Shown one piece after another: positions 1 to 11,110 of a DNA stretch of 64,000 nucleotides (position 1 is its first letter; every line of letters begins with the position of its first letter). The notes below the pieces were generated by a model that made no database searches, was not told the DNA's origin, and saw only the letters and a list, made by a program, of their open reading frames with translations. Made by a program: the position numbers and the translations under genes. The DNA comes from Gadus chalcogrammus (Eukaryota > Chordata > Actinopteri > Gadiformes > Gadidae): the NCBI RefSeq assembly GCF_026213295.1, contig NC_079414.1, positions 4,236,312 through 4,300,311 on the forward strand, given 5' to 3'.

Positions 1-570
1 GCACGGCTACTCCGGGTATCCCAGAGCCTGTGGACTTGGGCTTCTCCCCGTCTGGCCAGCCTACGGGCAGTCTATTTGCCGGGGGCCCAGAATCGGGCGG
101 CAGACTTCCTCTCCCGACAGAAGCCTCCACCGGGGGAATGGCGGCTTCACCCCGAGGTGGTGGAGTCAATGTGGGGCCTCTTCGGCAGGGCAGAGGTGGA
201 CCTCTTTGCCTCGGAGGAGTCGGCGCATTGCCCCCTCTGGTTCTCCTGGGCAGAAGCGTCCAGCCCTTTAGGGCAGGACGCGCTGGCGCACGATTGGCCG
301 GACAGGCCTCTTTATGCCTACCCACCATTGCCTCTGGTTCTGCCGACACTCCAGAGGGTCCTTTTGCAGGGCCACCGGCTCCTTCTGGTGGCCCCTTTTT
401 GGCCGGGGAGGCTCTGGTATCCACTGCTGCTCAGGCTCTGCTGCAGCTCGCCATGGCGCCTCCCCGACAGGAGGGATCTCCTGTCCCAGCTGGGGGGTCA
501 GATCTGGCATCCCGACCCCTCTCGCCTACAGCTCTGGGCTTGGCCACTGCAGGGCCCGACCCACTGCTGA
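1..570 (+). CDS. DIRS RT-RNase H polyprotein, C-terminal end (partial)
   Basis: The frame is open from the left edge to a stop at 570. It begins inside RNase H: LRAVYLPGAQNRAADFLSR matches the RNase H closing motif (ADxLSR) of DIRS and Ty3-like elements. This is followed by a linker with EW, VDLFAS and HCPLWFS, typical of the DIRS tail after RNase H. The recombinase frame overlaps it out of phase, as is usual in DIRS. The reverse transcriptase domain itself lies outside the window. Confidence 0.8.
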   Translation, partial: ARLLRVSQSLWTWASPRLASLRAVYLPGAQNRAADFLSRQKPPPGEWRLHPEVVESMWGLFGRAEVDLFASEESAHCPLWFSWAEASSPLGQDALAHDWPDRPLYAYPPLPLVLPTLQRVLLQGHRLLLVAPFWPGRLWYPLLLRLCCSSPWRLPDRRDLLSQLGGQIWHPDPSRLQLWAWPLQGPTHC

Positions 571-1589
571 GGGAGTGCACTGCGGCTGTCAGGGGTACTG
601 TTATGAGTGCCAGGGCACCGTCGACCAGGTTGCAGTACGCCAACAAGTGGAAGCTGTTCTCCAACTGGTGTGCGGCTAGGGCCGTGGATCCAGTGCATTG
701 CGCTGTGACCACGGTGCTGGAATTTCTGCAGTCCCTCCTGGATAGTGGCCGCTCGCACTCTACCTTGAGGGTCTATGTCACTGCCATCTCCTCCCTACAT
801 GATAGGGTTGACAGCGCCACGGTAGGGTGCCACAGATTAGTGTCCCTCTTTCTTAGAGGGGCTTTGAGGCTGCGTCCCCCTACAGCCATGAGGTCTCCAG
901 CATGGGACCTGCCGCTGGTGCTGGAAGCCTTGTCATCGCCTCCCTTCGAGCCTTTGGGTCAAGGGGGGTTGAAGTGGCTGTCCATGAAGGCTGCCTTTTT
1001 AATCGCCATAACCTCTGCCAAGCGGGTCGGGGAGTTGCATGCCCTATCAGTGAGTGATACATGCCTGAGGTGGAACTCTGATGGCTCGGGTGTCACTCTA
1101 TGGCCGAATGTTGCGTTCCTGCCAAAGGTGCTGCCACGCAATCACCTTAACCAGCCCATCCAGTTAGCACGCTTTGACCCCCCTTCTGGGGAGGGTGGGT
1201 CCGAGCTGCTGTGCCCGGTGCGGGCCCTTAGGGTTTATATTTCTGCTACCGCCGGTATTCGCCAGTCGGAGCAGCTTTTTGTTTGCCATGGTGGCCCTAA
1301 TGGGGGTCGTGCTTTAACAAAGCAGAGGCTGTCCCACTGGATTGTGGAGACCATAACGCACGCCTACGGGGCCAGTGGCCGCCCCCCGCCATCCAGGGTG
1401 AGGTGTCACTCAACCAGGAGCGTCTCAACATCATGGGCTGCCCTGAGAGGGGTTCCCCTGGGGACCATCTGTGCCGCGGCGTCATGGGCGTCGCCTAGCA
1501 CATTCTCCAGGTTCTACCGGGTCAACGTTGCCACTCCCCATCCAATGGGCGTGGTCCTGAGGCCAAGCTCTGCTGTCTCTGGTCAGTAG
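30..1589 (+). CDS. DIRS tyrosine recombinase
   Basis: The likely product is a tyrosine recombinase that inserts the circular DNA copy of the retrotransposon. The recognisable protein starts near nt 600 (in-frame ATG at 603), with a SAM-like N-terminal domain (TRLQYANKWKLFSNWC). The catalytic arginine lies in SAKRVGELHALS, the H-x-x-R box in RCHSTRSVSTSWAA, and the nucleophilic tyrosine in FSRFYRVNVA. All four catalytic positions are present and the frame has no stop, so this copy is young. The part of the frame before about nt 600 overlaps RNase H and is probably not translated as shown. The true start is unknown. Confidence 0.85.
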   Translation: MDLGFSPSGQPTGSLFAGGPESGGRLPLPTEASTGGMAASPRGGGVNVGPLRQGRGGPLCLGGVGALPPLVLLGRSVQPFRAGRAGARLAGQASLCLPTIASGSADTPEGPFAGPPAPSGGPFLAGEALVSTAAQALLQLAMAPPRQEGSPVPAGGSDLASRPLSPTALGLATAGPDPLLRECTAAVRGTVMSARAPSTRLQYANKWKLFSNWCAARAVDPVHCAVTTVLEFLQSLLDSGRSHSTLRVYVTAISSLHDRVDSATVGCHRLVSLFLRGALRLRPPTAMRSPAWDLPLVLEALSSPPFEPLGQGGLKWLSMKAAFLIAITSAKRVGELHALSVSDTCLRWNSDGSGVTLWPNVAFLPKVLPRNHLNQPIQLARFDPPSGEGGSELLCPVRALRVYISATAGIRQSEQLFVCHGGPNGGRALTKQRLSHWIVETITHAYGASGRPPPSRVRCHSTRSVSTSWAALRGVPLGTICAAASWASPSTFSRFYRVNVATPHPMGVVLRPSSAVSGQ

Positions 1590-1680
1590 GGTGAGCGCTT
1601 TGATTCTTCATGACGTTGTTGGTATTGGCCATCCAGTGCTTAATGCACCACCTCTGGCGGTCAGTAAGGATGAAATAGAA

Positions 1681-1960
1681 CGCAGAGTTACGTATGTAAC
1701 TCCGGTTCTATGAATCCTGGATGACCGCCAGAGTTACAGGTCACTCAGAAGTCTCGTGGTTTGCGAGAAGATTCTGGGAACAGATCCTCTGTCGACACCG
1801 GGCTATATAGCCAATCCGGTGTCACAAGGGTCACATGTGACCTTGTTGGTATAGGTACTCGAACTGCGCATGCGCGAGACGGATAAATCCAGTGCTTAAT
1901 GCACCGCCTCTGGCGGTCATCCAGGATTCATAGAACCGGAGTTACATACGTAATTCTGCG
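1681..1960. repeat. DIRS terminal inverted repeats (53-bp arms)
   Basis: Positions 1681-1733 and 1908-1960 are reverse complements over 53 bp with one mismatch, separated by 174 bp. The arms include the near-palindrome GAGTTACGTATGTAACTC. A direct repeat of about 33 bp (1630-1662 and 1888-1920, beginning ATCCAGTGCTTAATGCACC) overlaps the arms. This matches the DIRS plan of an internal complementary region next to the right terminal repeat. Confidence 0.75.
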
Positions 1961-2215
1961 TTGGTGCTAGGGGCGTGCTTTTGACGCGCGTAAAACGTGC
2001 GCTGCGGCGCTGCGGCGCCGGTGTGTGGAGGCCTTTGCTCGTGTTATCCAACGCGAGTAACGCGGTTGGTGTGGCCGTACCATAACGCGTTTGGTGTGGC
2101 CGTAGCGTAAGGTCAACGGTCATGCGGTTCCTCTCGTCAGTCCAAGTAGGCTATTATTAATTATGGAAAAGATCTGCTCAACGTGAGCATTTCTGCCAGG
2201 CAGGCACACGTAAAC

Positions 2216-2500
2216 TGCAAATTAGACATTTTTGTACGGAATCTGCCTGCTTATGAAATGCGCGACATCTCCGCCCAGTGCCCATCCGCTGATTTTCCAT
2301 CAGCAGTCACATGTGCGACCATCCCTGTTGCGTAGGCCTATGCCCTCACGGATGAGGTTTCGTCGAACAAGTTAATGATCGGTCTATAATAAGACCACGT
2401 TGGCTATGTAATCGATGACAACAGGGGACATTTCATAGTGGTTGGTGAAAACCAGGACATTTTTGCATCCCGACAGGCTTGTGTCGGGACTCAGGACGCG
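2216..2500 (-). mobile_element. hAT-like transposon fragment, copy 1
   Basis: Read on the minus strand this segment aligns with 6831-7080 in the TRIM intron. Shared words include ATGAAATGTCCCCTGTTGTC and the ends around a TGTCGGGAC / TGTTGGGAC hairpin. The other copy encodes a recognisable hAT C-terminal region. This copy is broken and has no useful frame. Confidence 0.6.
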
Positions 2501-2529
2501 CAACTCAGAATCTGGACGTCACCTTAAAC

Positions 2530-3235
2530 TAAACTAGACTGTTAACAACGTAAATCACAAAGACATTATTCGTTGCTATTGAAGTGATTTACAATGATTC
2601 TCTCCAACTGTATACTCTGACATGAAACTATTGTGGTATAACACCCCCTTACCCTTTGGGTCATTGTTTACATTTGTCCAAGTACCATCAGTCTGTAGCC
2701 TATGCAAGAACCCACAAACGCACGTCTGAACGCTTATGCTACTGCTTTCATTGTTGATCATCAACACTGACTGTAGCCTAGTGTAGTGATGATGTAGCCT
2801 AGTCTATCTTTTTTTCTAGAATTTATTTACAGATGCAGGTACAGCATTGCACAGCGATTTGCAAGGTAAATGAAGTGCTTGGTCAGAGAGCTGCCCTCAC
2901 ATAGCCTCTATTTTTTCTGGTGTGTATTTTACCCTGCGGTTGAAGCATCCGATTGGCTGGTGAATGTGACTGCTAGAGCAGACGTAAATTAAAGCTACAA
3001 CACTGTGAATCGACCTAGTTCATGCTGCAACCACCACTGCCACTTCATGACGTCGACAAATATAAAATATATATAATATACATGTAGTTTTTATTCATAA
3101 AAGTGGTGGTTCGGTTGCACCACTGGTTCCGGCATCTCTGCTGTCTGAGTTTTGACATAAATCCAGTCTGTTGGCTTTGGTTGCTGGGTCTTATTGAGTG
3201 AATGCTGGCCACGTGGATAAAAAAACACGAGCAAG
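2530..3235. other. Intergenic, nothing recognised
   Basis: Both strands lack a credible exon, RNA gene or repeat boundary. The short open frames here have no domain and no splice context. Confidence 0.5.
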
Positions 3236-3239
3236 TGAT

Positions 3240-3325
3240 ATTTAACAATTATTCGCCGAAGGCGAAGTGAATAGTGGGGAATAGTTCCCCACTCTTCAAG
3301 GAGCCTGAGGTGAATAATTATTTTA
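3240..3325. repeat. Short imperfect inverted repeat (interspersed-repeat-like)
   Basis: The sequence is an imperfect palindrome. The core GGGGAATAGTTCCCC is flanked by AATTATTC...TGAATAGT on one side and TGAATAATT on the other, with CGCCGAAGGCGAAG inside one arm. It looks like a small non-autonomous element. I cannot name the family. Confidence 0.45.
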
Positions 3326-3693
3326 GTACATACTGCCTGTGAGCACTACAAAAGTAAACAAGCTAACACTTTTTGCAGGGATTTATTGGTTTTTATTAGC
3401 GAACAAGCGGGACATTTTGTGAGGAAAGCAATATCCTGAGTATGAGATCTCAATCATGGGATATTGCCCAATATCCCAAGATAGCGAACCAATCAAGCTG
3501 AGCCATCTTAGGAGGTTCAAGTGTAGCATATACTAATTCAGTATATTTCGTAGTTCTGTAAAATCTGTGCAGGTTGAGAAGGTGATGTTTAGAAACATAG
3601 TTGTCATGTTTAGCTGCACTATTTCAGGCCATATGAAACATATTCACACTGTCCCTGCTTTACTATTTAGATATGCCAAAAACAAATCAATTG

Positions 3694-3699
3694 TTTATT
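3694..3699 (-). terminator. Possible poly(A) signal of the TRIM gene
   Basis: The minus strand has AATAAA here, about 360 nt beyond the TRIM stop codon at 4060-4058. No closer canonical AATAAA was found on that strand. An ATTAAA (plus 4023-4028) lies only about 30 nt after the stop and is less likely. Confidence 0.35.
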
Positions 3700-4057
3700 T
3701 CAAAACGTTGTGATCATTGATTTGCAGAAGAAAAGACAGACTTAGTACTTTGTTTCAATTGTCATTGTGCGGAATCGATCCATAGTTCTTTCCAGATTAA
3801 ATACATGTACTAACAAGTGTATTCATCAACCAGTTATAAAGGTTTTGCATAAGGGATTATGCATATACAAATATATATATTTAATTCATAAAATGCCAAG
3901 TGGATTTTCCAAGAGCACAAACTGCTTTAGTATTGGACAGCAGGTAAAACCAACAGTGACTTGAGTAAAGAAGGTAAAGAACTTTGAGTGAGCGCCAATA
4001 AAGATTGTCTTGAGGCCAGTGTTTAATTTTCTTCAACGTTGAACCCTATTCTGGGGT

Positions 4058-4426
4058 CTATTCTGGTGTCGCAACAGGGCAGATAACGAGTGCTGCGTCA
4101 TTCTGACCCGACTTATTGGTGCACGGGCTGAAGAAGGGGTGGATCATGTCATCAAAATGATCCACAAACGTAAAGATGAGCTTCTTAGCCTCCACATCGA
4201 AAAACGACACCTGTCCTTTTTCACAGTCGACAAACACGCCGATGCGCGAGGGTCTGAGGCTGAGCGCCAGGGGCGTCGCCGGCTCGGTGCGGAAGGCGTA
4301 TTCTGTCCGGTCCCGCAGGCTCAGGAACCAATAACCCTGCGCCGGACTCACGGTGATCTTGCCCTTCCGGTTGACAGAGTGGCTGGCCACACCCAGGTCC
4401 CAGTCTGTCTTGTCTCCGACCTTCAC
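4058..4426 (-). CDS. TRIM last exon: SPRY domain
   Basis: The exon starts VKVGDKTDWDLGVA, contains RIGVFVDCEKGQVSFFD and FTFVDHFDDMIHPFFSPC, and stops at TAG 4060-4058. These are the standard SPRY strands that form the ligand-binding face. The length (122 residues) is normal and there is no truncation. Confidence 0.92.
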   Translation of the reverse strand: MKVGDKTDWDLGVASHSVNRKGKITVSPAQGYWFLSLRDRTEYAFRTEPATPLALSLRPSRIGVFVDCEKGQVSFFDVEAKKLIFTFVDHFDDMIHPFFSPCTNKSGQNDAALVICPVATPE

Positions 4427-7400
4427 CTGAGGGACAACAAGGCCTGGTTAATGTCACTACAGACACACACACACACCGACACGCACACTCACACACAGGG
4501 ATTTAACCTCGTCGCTGGTGAGAAAAAAAGGTAAATACATCAAAGTCAGAAGTTGTACAGAACACAACTATGTGTACTTCAGACCGGTAACAGTCATGTT
4601 GGACAGGTGGGGGGGAAGTGGAGAGCGTGCCCACCTCCCAGTAGTGTCTCCCCGAGGTGAAGCCCTGGCGTCCCAGAACACACACCACACGGTCAAAGCG
4701 CTCTGCCGTGTCCAGCATGGGCTGGTGCCGGTCCCCGCAGCACACCTGCTTCCCATCCACTGCGATGATCAGCCGGGGATGGGCCGTGTTGGGGTCCAGG
4801 GTGACGTCCTCTGGCAGGGGAGGGGAAACAGGGTTGGAATCCTACGCCATTCAAACGGTCTGGATTTAGATTAGGTGTGCTTTTATGTCTGTGCGTGTAT
4901 TTACCTGCATATTCCTGCACCCTTCTCACTTCTGCAGAGGAAAAATACTTTAATTTTGTGATGACAGCTGCATGGTTTTACCACTAGACAATCCTGCTGT
5001 CTAACATGCATTCAGTTCCTTCAAGTTAACTTGTGGTTTTAAAGTGTGTGGTGGGAAAGTAAAGGTCAGAAACTTACTCGGAATGATCCGGGGAACAGAT
5101 TGCTCTGAAGAAGCATGCTGACCTAGTTCATAAAACGTAAAACATTGTTTACTTCAGTAGGCTACAGTAACATGTGCTATTGCAGCCAACCCTAAACCTT
5201 ACTGATGCTAACCGACTGACTTATTTAATTTCCCTGAATACATAATCTTCAAATGTTCAATGTAGACAACCAAAGATTATGCAATATGGCGACAAACCGC
5301 TTAACAGGTGCTTAAGGTTGCTATGCTCTACAATGAATAGTACTATATAATAAGTTGGATAGTTTTTGATGTAAAACACACATGTTAGAATAGAACGTGG
5401 ATTTGTCACATTGTGGTAATGGTGCCGAAGAGCTAAGAAAGGCCCTTAAGAGCTAAGAAAAGCAATTAAGAGATAACAAAAGCACTTAAGAGCTAAGAAA
5501 GGCACTTACGAGCTTAGAAAGGCAAGAAAGAGCCTACAAGGGCAATAAAGAGTTAAGACAGGCACACACTTCTGGGCAGCACCAATGGTACAGGAATCTT
5601 GTAAAGCATGGCATGTGTATGAAGTTTGACAGCTTGAGGAGTTATTCACTGTTAGTACAACAGGTATTTGTTTCATAATCAAGCCATAAATAATGGATAT
5701 AGTAAAAGGTAGACAGACATTTCATCTGAGAAGGTACCCACCTGTGCTGCCATCGGTCCTCAGCACCAGCTGTGGCAGTTTGCGGAGCTCCTCCCGGTAG
5801 CGCTCCATCATGTCAGTGACCGTCTGGAGTAGAGACCCTGACGTCACCTCAGAGTTCAAGTGGGTCTCCGACCATTTCTTTGTCTGTGGGGGGCTGGCAA
5901 GAACGGGAAACGTCTAAAGGGAGGGAGCAAGGTTAAAAGGTAACATGCAAGTTGTTTGTCATTCACTGTTCACTTTGCAGATTACTTACTTAGCTTATAA
6001 TGGTCAAGATCTTTGATTTAAGTTCACTGATTCTGATCTGGCCTAACGACATGAAACAGAGGCTGTTATAAATCTATTTAAAGAACCAACTACTTTGAGA
6101 TCCAAACAGACCAAACCAAACGCTGGATATTGCATCAGTGATGACTTCAAATTACATTAAATTCAGCTAGTAACGTTGATCTCTAGTGAAGAAAGTCCCC
6201 AACCCTCCAAATCAGCTAAAGTGGAGGGGATGTCAAACTGAAGGCACACTTGTGTTACGAGTAGACAATACTGATATCAGGCGAGGCCCGTAGAATACAA
6301 AGAAAAATACAGTTACTAATAAACTATACTATAGCTCAAATGCTTTGATATTTACATAACTACTTTAAATATGAAAGGATATTTGCATTTTATACGTAAG
6401 TTAAGGTGGGTATGGGGGGGTCAGCTCTATATTCCCACTGGTCCCACAGCCATATGTTCCCACATTTCTAAGTATTTGAGGCCCTATGTTCCCACAGCCC
6501 TTTGTTCCCATATTTCTAAGAATTTTGTTATTTCTAAGAATTTTTCTCAAAATGAAACCCTATGGTCCCACATTTCTATTATTCTATTCATTTTTCTGTT
6601 GATTACTAGACTAGAGTAGACCAGACCACAGCGTGTTGTTTCTTAATTACAGGCGAGGAGTTTAAGGCCCACAGCTGTAACTGCTTTTAATATCTGCTTA
6701 CAACGTTCTCAGTGCAGTATTCTCTGATCCGCTGAAAACCTTGCACCTGATGCGTCAGTTTCTTGTGAAAAGTTCAGAGAGAGACAAATAAAGTTTAGGT
6801 GGTTCAGATAGGGTGACCAGACATCCTGGTCACCCTATCTGTCCCAACAAAGCCTGTTGGGACGCTAAAATGTCCCCGTTTCCACCAACCACTATGAAAT
6901 GTCCCCTGTTGTCAGCGATTATATAGCCAACCTTATAGCCCGATCATTTACTCATACGCAACAGGGATGGTCGCACAGTGGAATGCTGATGGAAACCAGC
7001 GTACGCGCACTGGGCGCAGATGTTTGCGCATTTCAGAAGCAAGGAGATTCCATACAAAAATCGATGTCTAATTTGTCAGTTTGCCGTGTGTCTGCCTGGC
7101 ACAAATGCTCCTATTGAGCGGATCTTTTCCATAATGAACAATACTACTTGGACTGACGAGAAGAACGGCATGACCATTCCCACCTTAAAGGCGTTGCTTG
7201 TTGCACGGGCCGATTTTCAGAAGCTAGCTCGCTCCTTCAAATCACCAGCAGCGAGAATGAGTGGCCTAATTTTGAAAGAAATCTAGAAATTTTATGCATA
7301 GGGCTGTGGGAACATAGGGCCTAATTTTGAAAAAACTTTTAGAAATGTGGGAACAAAGGGCTGTGGGAACATAAGGCCTAATTTTGAAAAAAAATCATAG

Positions 7401-10400
7401 AAACGTGGGAACATAGGGCTGTGGGAATATAGGGCTGTGGGAACATAGGGTTATGGGAACATAGGGATGTAGGAACATAGGCACGCTCCCGGTATGGGAA
7501 GACAGAGAGGTCATGATATGTTTTGATAGATTGATTGATAGATCAATGGCTCAATCTGCCTGCTTGTTTCCCCCCCCCCCCCCCCCCCCCCCCCAGTCGT
7601 ACTTCCAGGAAGGTGATGTAGTCGTCCGTTTGCGCCAGCTGAATCAGCTTTGCGCTTCGTTTCTTCAGCTGGGCTATCTCCAGCTCCAGCTCCCGGACCA
7701 GACCCTGGGCTCGCTGCTCGGCCAAACGCTGCTGCATTTCTATTGCCTAGGATCAGACCGCGACACGCCTGGGCTTTAGTGTGGAGTAGTGAGAGGTTAA
7801 AGGAGGGCCACCAGAAGGCGCTAGGGCCCAGCACAAGCCTGTTGGGTGTGTATACTACTGTGTGTGGAAAATGACAGCGTACACATGTGCAGAAAAGGTG
7901 GTTACCTCCAAGACTTCTGACTGACAGCGTTCCACACAAGACATAAACTGGGAAAACACCTGCACACTGCCTGCCGTCTCTCTCTCTGCACACACCTGGA
8001 TCCAACATGGAGAAGAGGAGGCTGAATCTGCTTCCATCCATTCATACACACAGATATATATTCATATATACTTAGTTATTTAGCTAAATAGCCTATATAT
8101 GAAAGTGAAGTACATTCGAGGGTAAGAATAATCAAAGAATTAAAGGTTGGGTACGGAATTTGCTTTTTTGGCCATTTTTGCAAAATTACTTGAAATCCTT
8201 ATCATAACCCGCTTACAGCCACTGAGTTAGAAGTACTGACATGAAAATTAAACAAGTCAATCATCTGTGGAACGGGCAGGGCTCGAAAAACTCCAGCCAA
8301 TCATTGGATTGCCACCTCGTCGCATTGGACAGTAAGTACGTCAATCAACGGTCGTACTGCACTCCCCCTCCCCCGCGCCCCGCGCGCGACCCCTTCGTGC
8401 AGTACTCGTGACCCAGAGCTCGTGACCCAGAGCAAGCTCCTGTTTGTTGTTATCCTGCGGTAGCTACTGGAACTAGTTAATCCACATTTGGACCTAGCAG
8501 TAGAAGACAATTTCCATGGCAGACAAGACGCCACCATCCCCACCACCACCACCTCCACCAGCAAAGAGAAGGAAAACTCTTTTTCAGAGAGTAATTGATA
8601 ATAAAAACGCTGAAAGAAAAACTGAAATCAAGAATAATCCTAGGCGCTGCTTTTGAACGTTTGCGGCAACTGAAAAACCGATGCTTGTGTGGCGGTTGAC
8701 CTAGTTTCAAAGTTTATACCGTTTATACTCGGTAATACCGGTGTTGAGACGAGTGTATTACTCGTTGTGAAAATGTCCACACCGCAGCAACCCTAGTGAA
8801 AACCAGGACTTCCAATTACAATTATATGAAACAAACATACATTTTCTAAAAATAGTAATGATTTATGTGACCGTTTAATGTTTATAATATCTGGTGCAAC
8901 CATAGCCGCGAGAAAGTATTCTCAGCAGGGGGTGCTGGAAAAAAACAACTCAGCCTGCACTAGACTCGCAACTCGTTACATTGATAAAAAAGATATATAG
9001 CAGCGCAGCTCAATTACACCAGTGCATGCGCGCACAGTTGAAAATCGATCGTTGTGTTCACTTCCTTCACACCATGGTTCACATCCAGCTGCTCACAGAA
9101 CAAGTTTAGCGCACCACCGCTACCCTCACACTTTTTCATATAACCTTTTTTCAGCACTAGGTCATATGAGCATTAAATAAATGCTGCGTCTCAAAATGCC
9201 TTGGACAGCAGCGAGGATGACTCGCTTTGCCACGGGCCGAAACAGTTCGGAGCGACCACAGCCAGAGCGAACACAGCGGGGCAGAGGAGTGTCAGGAATA
9301 GTCTTTGGTGTACACATCAGTACGGCCTATTTTCACTACTGTTTAGTGGCAATGCAGTGTTTATTCTATGCCTTTTTATTTTCGTATATTATTTCAATGA
9401 ATACAATTTATTATTCATAAAAACAAGATCTGGTCTTCAAATCTTTTTTCCAAACATAGGTCGTCTTACAATGGGGTTTGTGTTTATATTCGGACCAATA
9501 CGGTACAGCGGGCGCTCACATGACGTTAAGCATTTCCTGGTGCATAATGTGACGCTTCAGAACCTAAAATCCCGTTTCTCCCCGTTGACACGACAACACA
9601 TAACCGGCGTTTTCAGAAATCTCCACTTTGGCCGGAGTTTTTAGAAATGATCGTTTTCTGTGATAACAAGACAGGGCCTCGGACAGGGGGTGTTGCAGCA
9701 ACCCCAGCACCCCTACTTCCCGCGGTACTGGGTGCAATTTACAGCTGAATGTAGTGCCATGTTGTTAAACGAAAACCTACGCTAGCCTGGCTCGCTCTCG
9801 CGCATCTCTGTTCGCGCTCGTGCATGATTGCGCGTCCAGGTACTTGGAATGGGTGGAGTCAGAGTCAGCATTGAAGGAGAGGGGGTAAGACCATTTGAGT
9901 TGTGTATTTTCAAAATCTGCTGGCGTTTCGCAAATCGCGTACCCAACCTTTAAGTTGTAATTGGAGTAACTGTATATAAAGTTATAGAGCAGCACAACCT
10001 AGTTGAAAAACAACTGAAGAGAGTTTAGAATGGCCATCAGAATCACAAAGGTGTGTGTGTGTATATTTATGAAGTAAATGCACACATCAAACCAACGCGA
10101 TCAAGCGACCGGCAGAGAAACAAGTTTTATTTCTCTGTTCCGATCCATTCCATAATGATATAATCTGAGACGGTCAGTGGCAACATACGCGCTTACATTG
10201 AGTGAATATCGCCCCAGAGAACCACACCGCAGTCTTTTGCCAAAGATAACCGCTGAGGTGTTCTGGCTCAATACTGGACCCATCTTAAAGATCGTTGCCC
10301 GCATTCGTCCACTTAGAGGCCAAATGATCGGAACATAGGCTCCATGTTGAAAATCCAGGAGTTTTCCTTCAATTCTAGCTACTCTAAAGAGGAAGAAAGT

Positions 10401-11072
10401 GCCTTCCCAGAGTAATAGGGGCCGTGTAGTCTTACACCTCAGCTCCATTTTTGCCGCCATGGTCTTGTACAAAAAGAAAGAACTTTAAAGAAGACTCTCC
10501 ATCTAACTTTTGGTTAGGTTCCTGACACCAACCCAAACATGCATCATTGTTCTGTCATAGACAACTAAATCACTTAAGTGCATCTGTATTTTCCTACACG
10601 AAGCAATAAGAAAAGGATATGGAGCTGATGAGATAGGAGCTGGTAGAAACTGCAGACTCTAAAACCTTTATATCTTTCATTGCTCCCTTTATTTCCTCCA
10701 TTTTCCTCTCCCTCTGTGTGACCAAGTCCTTGAACTCCCCCTCTGTGATCCCCAACTGGGACTGTAAAGAGAGGAACGTGGAACAGCAATGGTTTCAGTC
10801 AGTCCCAGGGTCTTCTGCAATGAGGCCATTTCACAGGTTTGATTTGAGATTTGAACCCCCCCCCCCCCCCACACACACACACACACACCTTCCTCATCTG
10901 CCACTCCCTCTTGGCCAGGGCGGCGCTGTGTCCCTGGTGCTCTGCCGTCTCCAGACAGGAGCTGCACACACAGACCTGGTGATTGTGACAGAAGTAGTTC
11001 AGGCCTCGCTGGTGAATGGGGCAAAGAGGCACGTTGGCGGATGCGTCAGCTGGATCGCTCTGCGAGAGCCTT

Positions 11073-11110
<38 letters not shown>

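Larger units (their letters stand above)
1..1966 (+). mobile_element. 3' part of a DIRS-type tyrosine-recombinase retrotransposon
   Basis: The left window edge cuts a DIRS element. In order it shows the C-terminal end of an RT-RNase H frame, an overlapping tyrosine-recombinase frame, and a non-coding tail with long inverted repeats. This order is the hallmark of DIRS elements, which integrate with a tyrosine recombinase rather than a DDE integrase and end in inverted repeats plus an internal complementary region. No target duplication is expected and none was seen. The right boundary is approximate and is placed at the end of the second inverted-repeat arm. Confidence 0.85.

Noticed and set aside
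10101..10472. 123-codon minus-strand frame as an extra TRIM exon
   Set aside because: TRIM exon phases close without it. It has no domain and looks like intronic repeat.
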